Source: Nitrospiraceae bacterium
GTDB lineage: Bacteria; Nitrospirota; Thermodesulfovibrionia; Thermodesulfovibrionales; UBA6898
Length of the DNA stretch: 57,281 nucleotides
Direction: 5' to 3'
Assembly: GCA_020347665.1 (NCBI GenBank)
Contig: CP070737.1
Span: 1,300,183 to 1,357,463 of the forward strand
Position 1 is the stretch's first letter. Each line of letters begins with the position of its first letter. Shown piece after piece: positions 46,969 to 55,313 of this stretch. The notes beneath the pieces were generated by a model that was given only the letters and a program-made list of their open reading frames with translations, made no database searches and was not told the origin of the DNA. The position numbers and the translations under genes were made by a program.

Positions 46969-48470
46969 AGAAGAGAATTATTGTAAACGCGCAGTATCAC
47001 GATGAGAAGAGAATTGCAATCATGGAAGGGGAGAAACTCATTGACTTTTATGTCGAAGTGGCTTCCCGCGAACACCTGAAAGGCAATATCTACAAAGGGG
47101 TCGTTACACGGTTGGAACCGAGCATTCAGGCGGCTTTTGTTGATTTCGGCCAGAAAAGACCGGGATTTCTTCAGAAGAAGGACTTTGGCCCGGAATATTT
47201 TAAAGACGAACAAAACAAAAAAAAGCGACGCATTCAGGATATATTGTCAAAAGGGCAGGAACTCATCGTACAGGTTGAGCAGGACCAGAGGGGGACGAAA
47301 GGGGCACGGCTCACAACATTCATATCGCTACCGGGCAGATATATTGTGATGATGCCGGGACAGGAGAAAATTGGTGTATCCAGAAAGATTGATTGCGGGA
47401 GAGACCGTGACCGGCTCAAACAGGCTTTTAGCAAGCTTAAGCTGCCGAAAAAGACAGGATTTATTCTCAGAACCGCTTGCACAGAACAGGAGGGAAAGGA
47501 GTTGCAGAATGATCTCAAGTACCTCACGAAGCTGTGGAATAAGATAAAAAAAGAAGCAAAAAAAGCTCAGGCCCCTGCTCTCGTGTACAAGGAGCAGGAT
47601 ATTACCGTCAGGACCGTCAGGGACTATCTTACGTCTGATGTATCCGAAGTACTGGTTGATGATGCCGAGGCATGCAGGGGCATGAGATCCTTTCTGAGGA
47701 AGACCGAGCCGTGGCGTAAGATAAACATTAAATACTATAAACAGAAGAAGCCGATTTTTTCGAAATTCGAAATAGAAGAGCAGATCGCGAAGCTGAATGA
47801 TAAATATGTTCATCTTCCCTCGAAAGGCTATCTCGTGATAGACAAGGCAGAAGCCGTAACTGCAATCGATGTGAATTCCGGCAGGACAAAAACAGGAGAG
47901 AGTGTTGAATCGATGGCCTTCAGCATCAACAGCGAGGCTGCGGGAGAGATCGCGCGTCAGCTGAGACTGCGTGATATCGGAGGGCTGATCATTGTAGATT
48001 TTATTGATATGGCATCATCAAAGAACAGACTTGACGTAAAGAAAAAGCTTGAAGATGAGCTGAGCACAGACAAAGCCAATACCGACTTAACCGAAATATC
48101 GAAATTCGGTATTCTTGAAATGTCACGGGAACGTATGAGGCCGGCATACAGTGACTCTGTGAACAGGGAATGTGCTGTCTGCGGAGGAACCGGTATTATT
48201 CAGTCTGATGAATATGTTGCATTAGCAGCTCTCAGGGATATCAGGAATCGCGCCTCGAAGGGGAAATTACAGCAGATTACCTGTCGCTTGCCTGTCAGGA
48301 GCTTGAATTACATCATGAACCACAAGAGAGATGATCTGACTGAAATCGAGAAAGAGCTTCATGTGGCTATATCCATTTTTGCTGACGACACGGTTCTTCC
48401 GGGAACATTTGTCGTTGAAGAGGTGCCGGAACCATCTGAGAAGAAACAGAAACAGAAACAGAAAAGCTGA
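46965..48470 (+). CDS. rng: Ribonuclease E/G family endoribonuclease
   Basis: The 501-residue RNase E/G catalytic region shows an S1 domain near the start (GNIYKGVVTRLEPSIQAAFV, FGQKRPGFLQ), the 5'-sensor/RNase H-like part, active-site aspartates in AVTAIDVNSGR and LIIVDFIDM, and a zinc-link motif CAVCGGTG. The length and lack of a long disordered tail fit RNase G. It ends in a Lys/Gln tail (KKQKQKQKS). It processes rRNA and decays mRNA. It starts inside the stop of the preceding small gene. Confidence 0.93.
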   Translation: MKKRIIVNAQYHDEKRIAIMEGEKLIDFYVEVASREHLKGNIYKGVVTRLEPSIQAAFVDFGQKRPGFLQKKDFGPEYFKDEQNKKKRRIQDILSKGQELIVQVEQDQRGTKGARLTTFISLPGRYIVMMPGQEKIGVSRKIDCGRDRDRLKQAFSKLKLPKKTGFILRTACTEQEGKELQNDLKYLTKLWNKIKKEAKKAQAPALVYKEQDITVRTVRDYLTSDVSEVLVDDAEACRGMRSFLRKTEPWRKINIKYYKQKKPIFSKFEIEEQIAKLNDKYVHLPSKGYLVIDKAEAVTAIDVNSGRTKTGESVESMAFSINSEAAGEIARQLRLRDIGGLIIVDFIDMASSKNRLDVKKKLEDELSTDKANTDLTEISKFGILEMSRERMRPAYSDSVNRECAVCGGTGIIQSDEYVALAALRDIRNRASKGKLQQITCRLPVRSLNYIMNHKRDDLTEIEKELHVAISIFADDTVLPGTFVVEEVPEPSEKKQKQKQKS

Positions 48471-48474
48471 AATG

Positions 48475-50148
48475 CTAGCCGGATTTCAGACGTTCAGTAA
48501 CCTCTTCAATCGCAATCGTGGCGGACGTCTTCGTTTTTCTGTCCTTTACCTCGACGAGTCCGTTCTTCAGGTTTTTCTCCCCGATAATAACCTGCGTAGG
48601 AATACCAATGAGATCCGCGTCTTTAAATTTAACTCCGGCCCGGACTTCCCGGTCATCAATAAGCACATCGATGCCGGATTCAGACAATTCGTTGTATATC
48701 TTTTCAGCAACCGAAACCGTTTTTTTGTCATTCAGGTTGAGCGGAAGTATCTCTATGTGAAAGGGAGCAATGTCCGGTGACCAGATTATACCGTCCCTAT
48801 CATGATTCTGTTCAATGGCAGCAGCAGCGATACGCGCAGGCCCTATACCGTAGCTGCCCATAATAATCGGTTTTTCGTTCCCGTTTTCATCAAGGAAGTA
48901 TGCCTTTAACGGTTCAGAATATTTCGTGCCGAGTTTGAAAATGTTGCCTATTTCTATCACGCGTCTAACGGTCAAACCGGCATTGCAGTTCACACATAAA
49001 TCACCTTCCTGTGCCACGTGAATATCATGCCATTCCGGGGTAAAATCCCTTTCAGCGGCAATTCCGCTCATGTGGTAGTGTTGCTTGTTGGCTCCGCATA
49101 CATAAACTCCCTCTTTCAGGCACTCGTCTGCAATCATTCTGATCTTCTGTCCCAAGGGTCCAATAAAACCCGCTTCGACACCCAGAATGTCCTTCACTTC
49201 TTCCTTATGCGCAGGCCGGTGGTTTCCGATTTTTTTTGACAGCTTCTTCTCATGGAGTGCCTGGTCTCCGCGTATGAGAGCAAGTACCGGTCCATCATCG
49301 CTGATCATCAGCAGACTTTTTATAAAATCAGATGATGAGAGCTTAAGAAAGCGGGAAACTTCCTCAACAGTCCTTTTTTCAGGCGTATGCACCTCTTCCG
49401 GGTCCCGGATTTTCGTTTCTTTCTTATGGGGGATTGAACGAGCCAGTTCAACGTTTGCTGCATACCCGCAGCTTTCACACAGTGCGACATCGTCTTCGCC
49501 CGAGGGACTTGGCGCCATAAACTCATGCGATATCGCTCCACCCATCATTCCCGGGTCTGATTCAACCTGCATGAACTGAAGACCGCACCGTTCAAAGATT
49601 CTGTGATATGCCTCGGCATGTAGCTTATAATTTCTGTCGAGCGCATCTTCCGAAACGTCAAAACTGTAACTGTCTTTCATCATGAATTCTCTCGTGCGAA
49701 GAACGCCGCTTTTCGGGCGGGCTTCATCCCTCATTTTCGTCTGTAATTGATACCAGACCTGAGGAAGATCTCTGTATGAACGTATTTCCCGTGACGCCAG
49801 CCAGGTTACAATCTCTTCATGCGTCATGCCAAGACACATATCCCGATGGCCCCGGTCTTTGAGACGAAACATTTCATCGCCAATGGTATCCCATCTACCG
49901 GTCTGCTGCCAGATTTCAGCGGGATGAAGGGCCGGCATAACAATCTCCTGAGCACCTATGGCATCCATTTCCTGTCTGATGACCGCATTAATCCTGTTGA
50001 GCACTTTTTGGAAGAGGGGCAGATAGATATAAAGGCCTGCAGCGAGCTGACGTATATATCCCGCCCGCAGCATGAGGATGTGACTGATGGACTCTGCATC
50101 AGCGGGTTCTTCCCGCAATGTCGGTATGAACAGTTTTGAGAAACGCAT
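48475..50148 (-). CDS. proS: Prolyl-tRNA synthetase
   Basis: The class II synthetase of 557 residues is of the bacterial type: MRFSKLFIPTLREEPADAE at the start, motif 2 region WYQLQTKMRDEARPKSGVLRTREF covering about residues 133-156, an editing insertion (about 225-390) between motifs 2 and 3, motif 3 GSYGIGPARIAAAAIEQ, and an anticodon-binding domain with DDREVRAGVKFKDADLIG. GGAGGATAG precedes ATG 50148. It ends four bases from the convergent rng stop. Confidence 0.96.
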   Translation of the reverse strand: MRFSKLFIPTLREEPADAESISHILMLRAGYIRQLAAGLYIYLPLFQKVLNRINAVIRQEMDAIGAQEIVMPALHPAEIWQQTGRWDTIGDEMFRLKDRGHRDMCLGMTHEEIVTWLASREIRSYRDLPQVWYQLQTKMRDEARPKSGVLRTREFMMKDSYSFDVSEDALDRNYKLHAEAYHRIFERCGLQFMQVESDPGMMGGAISHEFMAPSPSGEDDVALCESCGYAANVELARSIPHKKETKIRDPEEVHTPEKRTVEEVSRFLKLSSSDFIKSLLMISDDGPVLALIRGDQALHEKKLSKKIGNHRPAHKEEVKDILGVEAGFIGPLGQKIRMIADECLKEGVYVCGANKQHYHMSGIAAERDFTPEWHDIHVAQEGDLCVNCNAGLTVRRVIEIGNIFKLGTKYSEPLKAYFLDENGNEKPIIMGSYGIGPARIAAAAIEQNHDRDGIIWSPDIAPFHIEILPLNLNDKKTVSVAEKIYNELSESGIDVLIDDREVRAGVKFKDADLIGIPTQVIIGEKNLKNGLVEVKDRKTKTSATIAIEEVTERLKSG

Positions 50149-50268
50149 CTATCCTCCGGAAATGCTTTTAGAGTAATAATTAAGGAATCTTTAGTCAAGA
50201 AATGCGGCCTTTCAAAAATAGAATCAAAATGTTACATTAATTTAATTCATGTCTGACAGAGGAATCAT

Positions 50269-50742
50269 ATGCAGAAAATACCACTTACACCTGACGGTTA
50301 TAAAAGAATCGAAGAAGAGCTTGAAAGACTTCTCAGCGTTGACAGACCGAAAAACATAAAGGCGATTTCAGAGGCACGTGCTCATGGCGATCTCTCTGAA
50401 AATGCTGAATATCATGCTGCCAAAGAACAGCAGTCATTTATTGAAGGCAGGATCAAGGAGCTCAAATCCAAGATCGCCCGGGCACAGGTCATCGACCCGT
50501 CCAAGATCAGGCAGTCACGGGTAGCATTCGGTGCTACGGTAAAGGTTCTTGATAGTGCGGTTGACGAAGAATACGTTTTTTTTCTGGTTGGTCCTGAAGA
50601 AGCTGACGCCAAAACCGGAAAGATATCGATCAGTTCTCCGGTAGGAAGAGCCCTGATCGGCAGGGAAGAGGGTGATACGGTTATTATTCATGCACCCGCA
50701 AGAAAAATAGAGTATGAAATTGTCGAGATAACCTTTGAGTAG
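50269..50742 (+). CDS. greA: Transcription elongation factor GreA
   Basis: The 157-residue factor has the N-terminal coiled coil with acidic tip (ARAHGDLSENAEYHAAKE) and a C-terminal FKBP-like domain (ISISSPVGRALIGREEGD). It enters the RNA polymerase channel to rescue backtracked complexes. GAGGAATC precedes ATG 50269. Its end overlaps pyrK by eight bases, so it heads a greA-pyrK-pyrD unit. Confidence 0.96.
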   Translation: MQKIPLTPDGYKRIEEELERLLSVDRPKNIKAISEARAHGDLSENAEYHAAKEQQSFIEGRIKELKSKIARAQVIDPSKIRQSRVAFGATVKVLDSAVDEEYVFFLVGPEEADAKTGKISISSPVGRALIGREEGDTVIIHAPARKIEYEIVEITFE

Positions 50743-51547
50743 ATACTTTACGGCAACGATTACGGCAAACCTTTCCTTGAATTCCCGTCACTTCCTTATG
50801 GAATTGACTTCGCCGAAAAACGAGAATCAAGCCTTGCCCGGACAGTTTTATATGATTGGCGCAGGACGGGGATATGATCCGCTCTTAAAGCGTGCGTTCA
50901 GCCTGTTCAGAAATACACCTGACGGTTTTCAAATCCTGTACCGCATTCAGGGAAGAGGTACGGCGCTCATGCGTGACATGAAAGCGGGAACGAGCGTTGA
51001 AGTGCTGGGCCCGCTCGGCAGGCCCTATCCTGAACCCTCAAAAAAGCAGACCTCCCTGGTCATTGCCGGGGGAGTGGGCATTGCCTCTGTTTTTTCTCTT
51101 GTTGAAAAATTTCCGAAACAGGCCTATATGCTGTATGGAGCACGTTCTGGAGAAGACCTTTTTTATGTCGCAGAGCTCAGGGATGCGGCGCGGGCACTTA
51201 TCCTAAGCACGGATGACGGCTCACTGGGGAAGAAAGGAACCGTTATGGATAGCTTGCAAGAATTGGTTTCAACTCACGCACCGCTTTTGAATGAGCGCCT
51301 AATCATGTACGCTTGCGGCCCGGAGCAGATGCTAAGAGAAGTTTCTCATTTTGGAATGGTTCATAATATTCAGACATACATTTCCTTTGAAGCGCATATG
51401 GCGTGCGGAGTGGGTGCCTGTCTCAGTTGTGCAGTCGCAGTAAAAAAGAAAAAGAGAAAGCAGAAAAGCTATCAGGATGGAGAACCGCTTTATAAAAAGG
51501 TCTGCACAGACGGTCCGGTTTTTGATGCTGGAGATGTTGCATGGTAA
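50735..51547 (+). CDS. pyrK: Dihydroorotate dehydrogenase electron-transfer subunit
   Basis: The 270-residue flavoprotein has a ferredoxin-reductase-like FAD domain (PGQFYMIGAG, LLKRAFSLF), a NAD domain (LVIAGGVGIASVFSLVEKF, YACGPEQML) and a [2Fe-2S] motif at the end (MACGVGACLSCAV ... KVCTDGP). It passes electrons from PyrD to NAD+. The start is TTG 50735 inside greA. The Lys-rich insert KKKKRKQKS between the cluster cysteines is unusual. Confidence 0.9.
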   Translation: MSRYFTATITANLSLNSRHFLMELTSPKNENQALPGQFYMIGAGRGYDPLLKRAFSLFRNTPDGFQILYRIQGRGTALMRDMKAGTSVEVLGPLGRPYPEPSKKQTSLVIAGGVGIASVFSLVEKFPKQAYMLYGARSGEDLFYVAELRDAARALILSTDDGSLGKKGTVMDSLQELVSTHAPLLNERLIMYACGPEQMLREVSHFGMVHNIQTYISFEAHMACGVGACLSCAVAVKKKKRKQKSYQDGEPLYKKVCTDGPVFDAGDVAW

Positions 51548-51581
51548 GAACTGATACTGAACAAAGAACAGGCGAGCGACC

Positions 51582-52496
51582 ATGAGCAGGCTAGATGTTC
51601 AGATAGGCTCCATGCATTTAAAAACTCCCGTGGTAAGTGCCTCCGGCTGCTTTGGATATGGTGAAGAGTATTCGGAATTTATTGACCTGAACAGGCTTGG
51701 AGCGGTTGTTGTGAAGGGTATTTCACTGAAGCCGATGCATGGTAATCCGCCACCGAGAATATGTGAAACTCCGTGCGGCATGCTGAACTCGATCGGTCTG
51801 CAGAATGTCGGCCTTAAGGTATTTCTCAAGGAGAAACTGCCTTTTCTAAGAACGTTTGATACGAAAGTTATCGTCAATATATTCGGTAATTCCATGAAGG
51901 ATTATGAAAAACTTGCCAGCTCGCTTGACGATGCCGGCGTGGATGCGATTGAATTAAATGTCTCGTGTCCGAATGTACGGAAAGGCGGAATATGGTTTGG
52001 TACAGACCGGAAGATGCTGGGAAAACTCGTGGCTGCTATAAAAGAATCATTGCAGCATTCAGTGCTCATTACGAAGTTGTCGCCGACGGTTTCTGACATT
52101 GGCGAATTCGCACAGATTGCTGAGGATGCAGGGTCAGATGCTGTGTCATTGATCAATACCATTCCCGGCATTGCTATTGATATCAACACCCGAAAACCGA
52201 AAATAAGAAATATTATAGGAGGGCTTTCGGGACCGGCGATTAAGCCGATAGCATTACGGATGGTGTATGAAACATATAGAAGAGTCACGATCCCGATCAT
52301 CGGCATGGGTGGTATTATGAACGCGTCTGATGCTCTGGAGTTTATCATTGCCGGGGCAACGGCGGTTGCGATTGGCACAGCGAACTTCATTAATCCGTTG
52401 ACAACTGTCGAAATCATTGATGGTATTAGCAGCTTTATGAAGCAGAAAAATCTTACGGCCCTGGATGATTTGACTGGTTCACTCCATGCTGGCTAA
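51582..52496 (+). CDS. pyrD: Dihydroorotate dehydrogenase, class 1B
   Basis: The FMN TIM-barrel enzyme of 304 residues oxidises dihydroorotate to orotate in pyrimidine synthesis. Seen: SGCFGYGEEYSEF, NSIGLQNVGLKVFLKEKLP, the catalytic-cysteine region ELNVSCPNVRKGG and GMGGIMNASDALEFIIAGA. Class 1B enzymes work with PyrK, which is directly upstream. It overlaps the next gene by 11 bases. Confidence 0.94.
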   Translation: MSRLDVQIGSMHLKTPVVSASGCFGYGEEYSEFIDLNRLGAVVVKGISLKPMHGNPPPRICETPCGMLNSIGLQNVGLKVFLKEKLPFLRTFDTKVIVNIFGNSMKDYEKLASSLDDAGVDAIELNVSCPNVRKGGIWFGTDRKMLGKLVAAIKESLQHSVLITKLSPTVSDIGEFAQIAEDAGSDAVSLINTIPGIAIDINTRKPKIRNIIGGLSGPAIKPIALRMVYETYRRVTIPIIGMGGIMNASDALEFIIAGATAVAIGTANFINPLTTVEIIDGISSFMKQKNLTALDDLTGSLHAG

Positions 52497-53295
52497 ACCT
52501 GTCATAACCCTGACGACCGACTTTGGCGACAGGGATTCTTTTGTCGGGGTTATGAAAGGGGTTATCCTTCAGACGAATCCTGATGCGACGATAGTCGATA
52601 TAAGCCATGGCATTGGATCACATGACATTCGGGAAGCGGCTTTTACTATTGGTATGAGTTATGCCTATTTCCCGACGAATACAATTCATATGGTCGTGGT
52701 TGATCCCGGTGTTGGATCTGAAAGAAGACCAATTATTGTACGCACTGATCACTATGCTTTTGTCGGACCGGATAACGGGGTCTTTTCCTATATCTATAGC
52801 CTTAAGCATGAATCACTGCAGGTCATACATATAACTGCGGAGCATTATTTCATTTCGGCAAAGGGCTCGACATTTCACGCGCGAGATATATTTGCTCCGA
52901 CTGCAGCGTACCTGTCCCGGGGTATCAATATCCGTAACTTTGGTGAACGGATAAACGATTATCATAAGATTCCACTGCCATTTCCCCAGAAGACCGCTGA
53001 TAACAGGATTCGTGGCGAAGTGATTCTTATAGATCGTTTCGGAAACACCATAACGAATATAAAGGGCTCTCATATTCGTGCAGTGTGCAGGGGTGCGCCA
53101 GACTGTCCTTTGCAGATCCTGATCAAGGATATGCGAGTTACTATTCTGGATTATTATGCACAGGCCGCAGATAAGGGTCTCTACGCTGTCGTAAACAGTT
53201 CAGGGTATCTGGAACTGTTTGTTTTCAGAGGTAATGCTGCTTTCGAACACACAATCTCCATAGGAGATGAAGTGGAAATATCTGTTCCTTTGTAG
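52486..53295 (+). CDS. SAM hydroxide adenosyltransferase family (DUF62)
   Basis: The 269-residue protein matches the family that hydrolyses S-adenosylmethionine to adenosine and methionine and is related to fluorinases: ITLTTDFGDRDSFVGVMKG, VVDPGVGSERRPI, FVGPDNGVFSYI, STFHARDIFAPTAAYLS and the C-terminal beta domain with DRFGNTITNI. It overlaps the end of pyrD by 11 bases, so it is part of that unit. The physiological reason for this activity is unclear. Confidence 0.88.
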   Translation: MLAKPVITLTTDFGDRDSFVGVMKGVILQTNPDATIVDISHGIGSHDIREAAFTIGMSYAYFPTNTIHMVVVDPGVGSERRPIIVRTDHYAFVGPDNGVFSYIYSLKHESLQVIHITAEHYFISAKGSTFHARDIFAPTAAYLSRGINIRNFGERINDYHKIPLPFPQKTADNRIRGEVILIDRFGNTITNIKGSHIRAVCRGAPDCPLQILIKDMRVTILDYYAQAADKGLYAVVNSSGYLELFVFRGNAAFEHTISIGDEVEISVPL

Positions 53296-53350
53296 GTGTT
53301 CTTACCCATCCCTGTGCAGTGCTGAAAATAATTTAAAAATAAGCCCTTAA

Positions 53351-53381
53351 ATACTTGACAGATTTAGTAAACTATTATAAT
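53351..53381 (+). promoter_or_regulatory. IscR type 1 operator overlapping the isc promoter
   Basis: Bases 53351-53375 (ATACTTGACAG then ATTTAGTAAACTAT) match the E. coli type 1 IscR consensus ATASYYGACTR-WWW-YAGTCRRSTAT, recalled from the literature, at 23 of 25 positions. TTGACA (53355-53360) and TATAAT (53376-53381, 15-base gap) form the promoter, so IscR bound here would block it. The iscR start is eight bases after the -10 box, giving a very short leader. Confidence 0.8.
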
Positions 53382-53388
53382 TTAAAGA

Positions 53389-53862
53389 ATGCTAAGACTT
53401 TCGACAAAGGGTCAGTACGGTGTGCGGGCAATGTTTGAAATTTCCCAGAACTTTGACAAAGGCCCTATTACCATCAAGGAAATCTCTGAACGCCAGGCAT
53501 TGTCTGTCTCATATCTTGAACAGATTCTGAATACCCTGAGACGGGGCGGTATCATCAAGAGCGTAAAAGGACCTGGGGGAGGTTATGTGCTCAGGAACGA
53601 ACCCGGCGATATCAGTATTGGATCGATTCTCAGGGCGCTTGAGGGTCCGGTTGCAATTACCTCATGTCTCGACCCTCGGGAAGGATGCATCAGGATCGAG
53701 GGATGTGTCACGCATCTCTTATGGAAAGAACTTGGTAAAAAGATCGAAGCCTTTCTGGATGACATGACCCTGAAAGATCTTCTAGAGGGCAATCCGAGTA
53801 TCACTAGAGACGGGCTAGGCAGACAGAAAAAAGAGCGTCTTGGTGCCAAGTTAACCCTATGA
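53389..53862 (+). CDS. iscR: Rrf2-family Fe-S regulator IscR
   Basis: The regulator of 157 residues has a winged helix (LSTKGQYGVRAMFEIS, ISYLEQILNTLRRGGII-like segment, KGPGGGYVLRNEPGDISIG) and cluster ligands C93, C100 and C106 plus H109 in GCVTHLLW, matching the IscR pattern of three cysteines and one histidine. With a bound [2Fe-2S] cluster it should repress its own operon through the type 1 site upstream, closing a feedback loop on Fe-S supply. It overlaps the TusA-like gene by four bases. The start codon ATG 53389 lies almost at the promoter. Confidence 0.9.
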   Translation: MLRLSTKGQYGVRAMFEISQNFDKGPITIKEISERQALSVSYLEQILNTLRRGGIIKSVKGPGGGYVLRNEPGDISIGSILRALEGPVAITSCLDPREGCIRIEGCVTHLLWKELGKKIEAFLDDMTLKDLLEGNPSITRDGLGRQKKERLGAKLTL

Positions 53863-54110
53863 AATTTGTTGAGAATGTAAAACCGGACGTAACGACAGAT
53901 ATTGTGTATATGATGTGCCCGATGCATCTGCTGAAGCTCGAAGAGCAGATGAAGGAGCTTGAAGAGGGACAGATACTGGAGATCATTACAGATTACGATG
54001 GTGCGCTTGAGGACATACCTGCCTGGTGCGGTAAGACCGGCAATGAATTTCTGGGCATGGAAGACTCAGGCGATTTTTATAAATTTTATATAAAGAAAAT
54101 AAAGGGCTAG
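53859..54110 (+). CDS. TusA-like sulfurtransferase
   Basis: The 83-residue protein has the TusA/SirA layout: a strand, then C20-P21 with LLKLEEQMKELEEGQ, LEIITDYDGALEDIPAWC (second cysteine C57) and a final strand. The usual CPxP is CPMH here. TusA proteins carry sulfur as a persulfide on the first cysteine. The gene lies between iscR and the IscS-like gene, with a 4-base overlap to the former and 3 bp to the latter, so it is an integral operon member and the likely sulfur carrier for this pathway (inference). Confidence 0.85.
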   Translation: MKFVENVKPDVTTDIVYMMCPMHLLKLEEQMKELEEGQILEIITDYDGALEDIPAWCGKTGNEFLGMEDSGDFYKFYIKKIKG

Positions 54111-54113
54111 ATC

Positions 54114-55313
54114 ATGAAAAAGATTTATCTTGACCATGTTGCTACCAATCCCTTGCATCCGGATGTCCTTGATGCAATGATGCCGTATTTTAAAGAGGAG
54201 TTCGGCAATCCACTGAGCATGTATGAGTATGGTTTGAATGCCAGAAAGGCTATTGAAGAAGCGCGACAGAAGGTTGCAAACCTGATAAAGGCCAAACCCG
54301 CGGAGATAATTTTTACATCGAATGGAGCTGAAGCGAATAATTTTGCTTTGAGAGGGATTGCAATGGCCCGGGAAAAAGAGGGAAAACATGTCCTTGTTTC
54401 CCGTATGGAACACCATTCCATTCTCAATTCAGCACGGGTTCTTGAAAAAAGCGGTTTTGCCGTGACGTATCTTCCTGCTGATAAAAATGGTGTTGTTGAT
54501 CCTGACACAGTAAAAAAGGCGATTACAAAAGAAACAGTTCTTATCTCGGTAATCCATGCAAGCAATGAAGTCGGTACCATAGAACCGATTAAAGAGATTG
54601 CTAAGATAGCAAAGGAACAGAATGTTATTGTTCATACCGATGCGGTTGCCTCTACGGGCAATATCCCAGTTGATGTTAAGGAGCTTGGCGTCGACCTGCT
54701 CAGTATGGCAGCGCATCAGTTTTACGGACCAAAGGGGGTAGGGGCCCTTTATATGAGACAGGGATTGCGAATTGTGCCGCTTATCTATGGAGGTATACAG
54801 GAATCGGGCAGAAGGGCCGGCACAGAGAATGTGCCGGCAATTGCAGGGATGGGAAAAGCGGCTGAACTGGCTGCGGCTGAACTCGAGAAGAGAATGACGT
54901 ATCTGACCCCCCTGAGGGATCGCATTATTGATACTTTTACCGGTTTCGATAATGTCTATCTCACCGGAAAGAGAATCAATCGGCTGCCGGCACATGCAAG
55001 TTTCTGCGTCGAATTTATTGAAGGTGAGGCAATGTTGCTGCTGCTGTCTGCCAAGGGTATTTTCTCTGCGAGCGGATCTGCCTGTTCATCAAAGGCATTG
55101 AAATCATCACCTGTTTTACTTTCGATGGGTATACCGGCAAGCCTTGCCCAGGGTTCAATAGTGTTCAGTCTTGGCATGGGCAATACACCTGAAGATATCG
55201 ATTATCTGCTGAGTGAATTTCCATTGGTAATTAACCGGTTAAGAGAAATTTCCCCTTATGCGAAAGGGTGGGGAGACAGGGAGGAAGGTGGAGAATGTAC
55301 AGTGACAAAGTAA
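54114..55313 (+). CDS. IscS/NifS-like protein with degenerate PLP site (Lys to Gln)
   Basis: The 399-residue protein follows cysteine desulfurases along its length: YLDHVATNPLHPDVLDAM, HHSILNSARVLEKSG, HTDAVASTGNIPVDV, GRRAGTENVPAIAGMGKAAEL and the sulfur-accepting loop SASGSACSSKALKSS with C324. The PLP-lysine box, normally SGHKxYGPKG, reads AAHQFYGPKG: Q202 replaces the lysine and A199 a phosphate-binding serine. Other PLP contacts are also changed: A72 for Thr, A179 for Gln, V for Asn in DHxAT. H100 is kept. It should not desulfurate cysteine by the normal mechanism. It probably acts as a persulfide relay or as a partner for IscU. A lysine-less IscS is known from Archaeoglobus fulgidus, as I recall. 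Confidence 0.85.
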   Translation: MKKIYLDHVATNPLHPDVLDAMMPYFKEEFGNPLSMYEYGLNARKAIEEARQKVANLIKAKPAEIIFTSNGAEANNFALRGIAMAREKEGKHVLVSRMEHHSILNSARVLEKSGFAVTYLPADKNGVVDPDTVKKAITKETVLISVIHASNEVGTIEPIKEIAKIAKEQNVIVHTDAVASTGNIPVDVKELGVDLLSMAAHQFYGPKGVGALYMRQGLRIVPLIYGGIQESGRRAGTENVPAIAGMGKAAELAAAELEKRMTYLTPLRDRIIDTFTGFDNVYLTGKRINRLPAHASFCVEFIEGEAMLLLLSAKGIFSASGSACSSKALKSSPVLLSMGIPASLAQGSIVFSLGMGNTPEDIDYLLSEFPLVINRLREISPYAKGWGDREEGGECTVTK

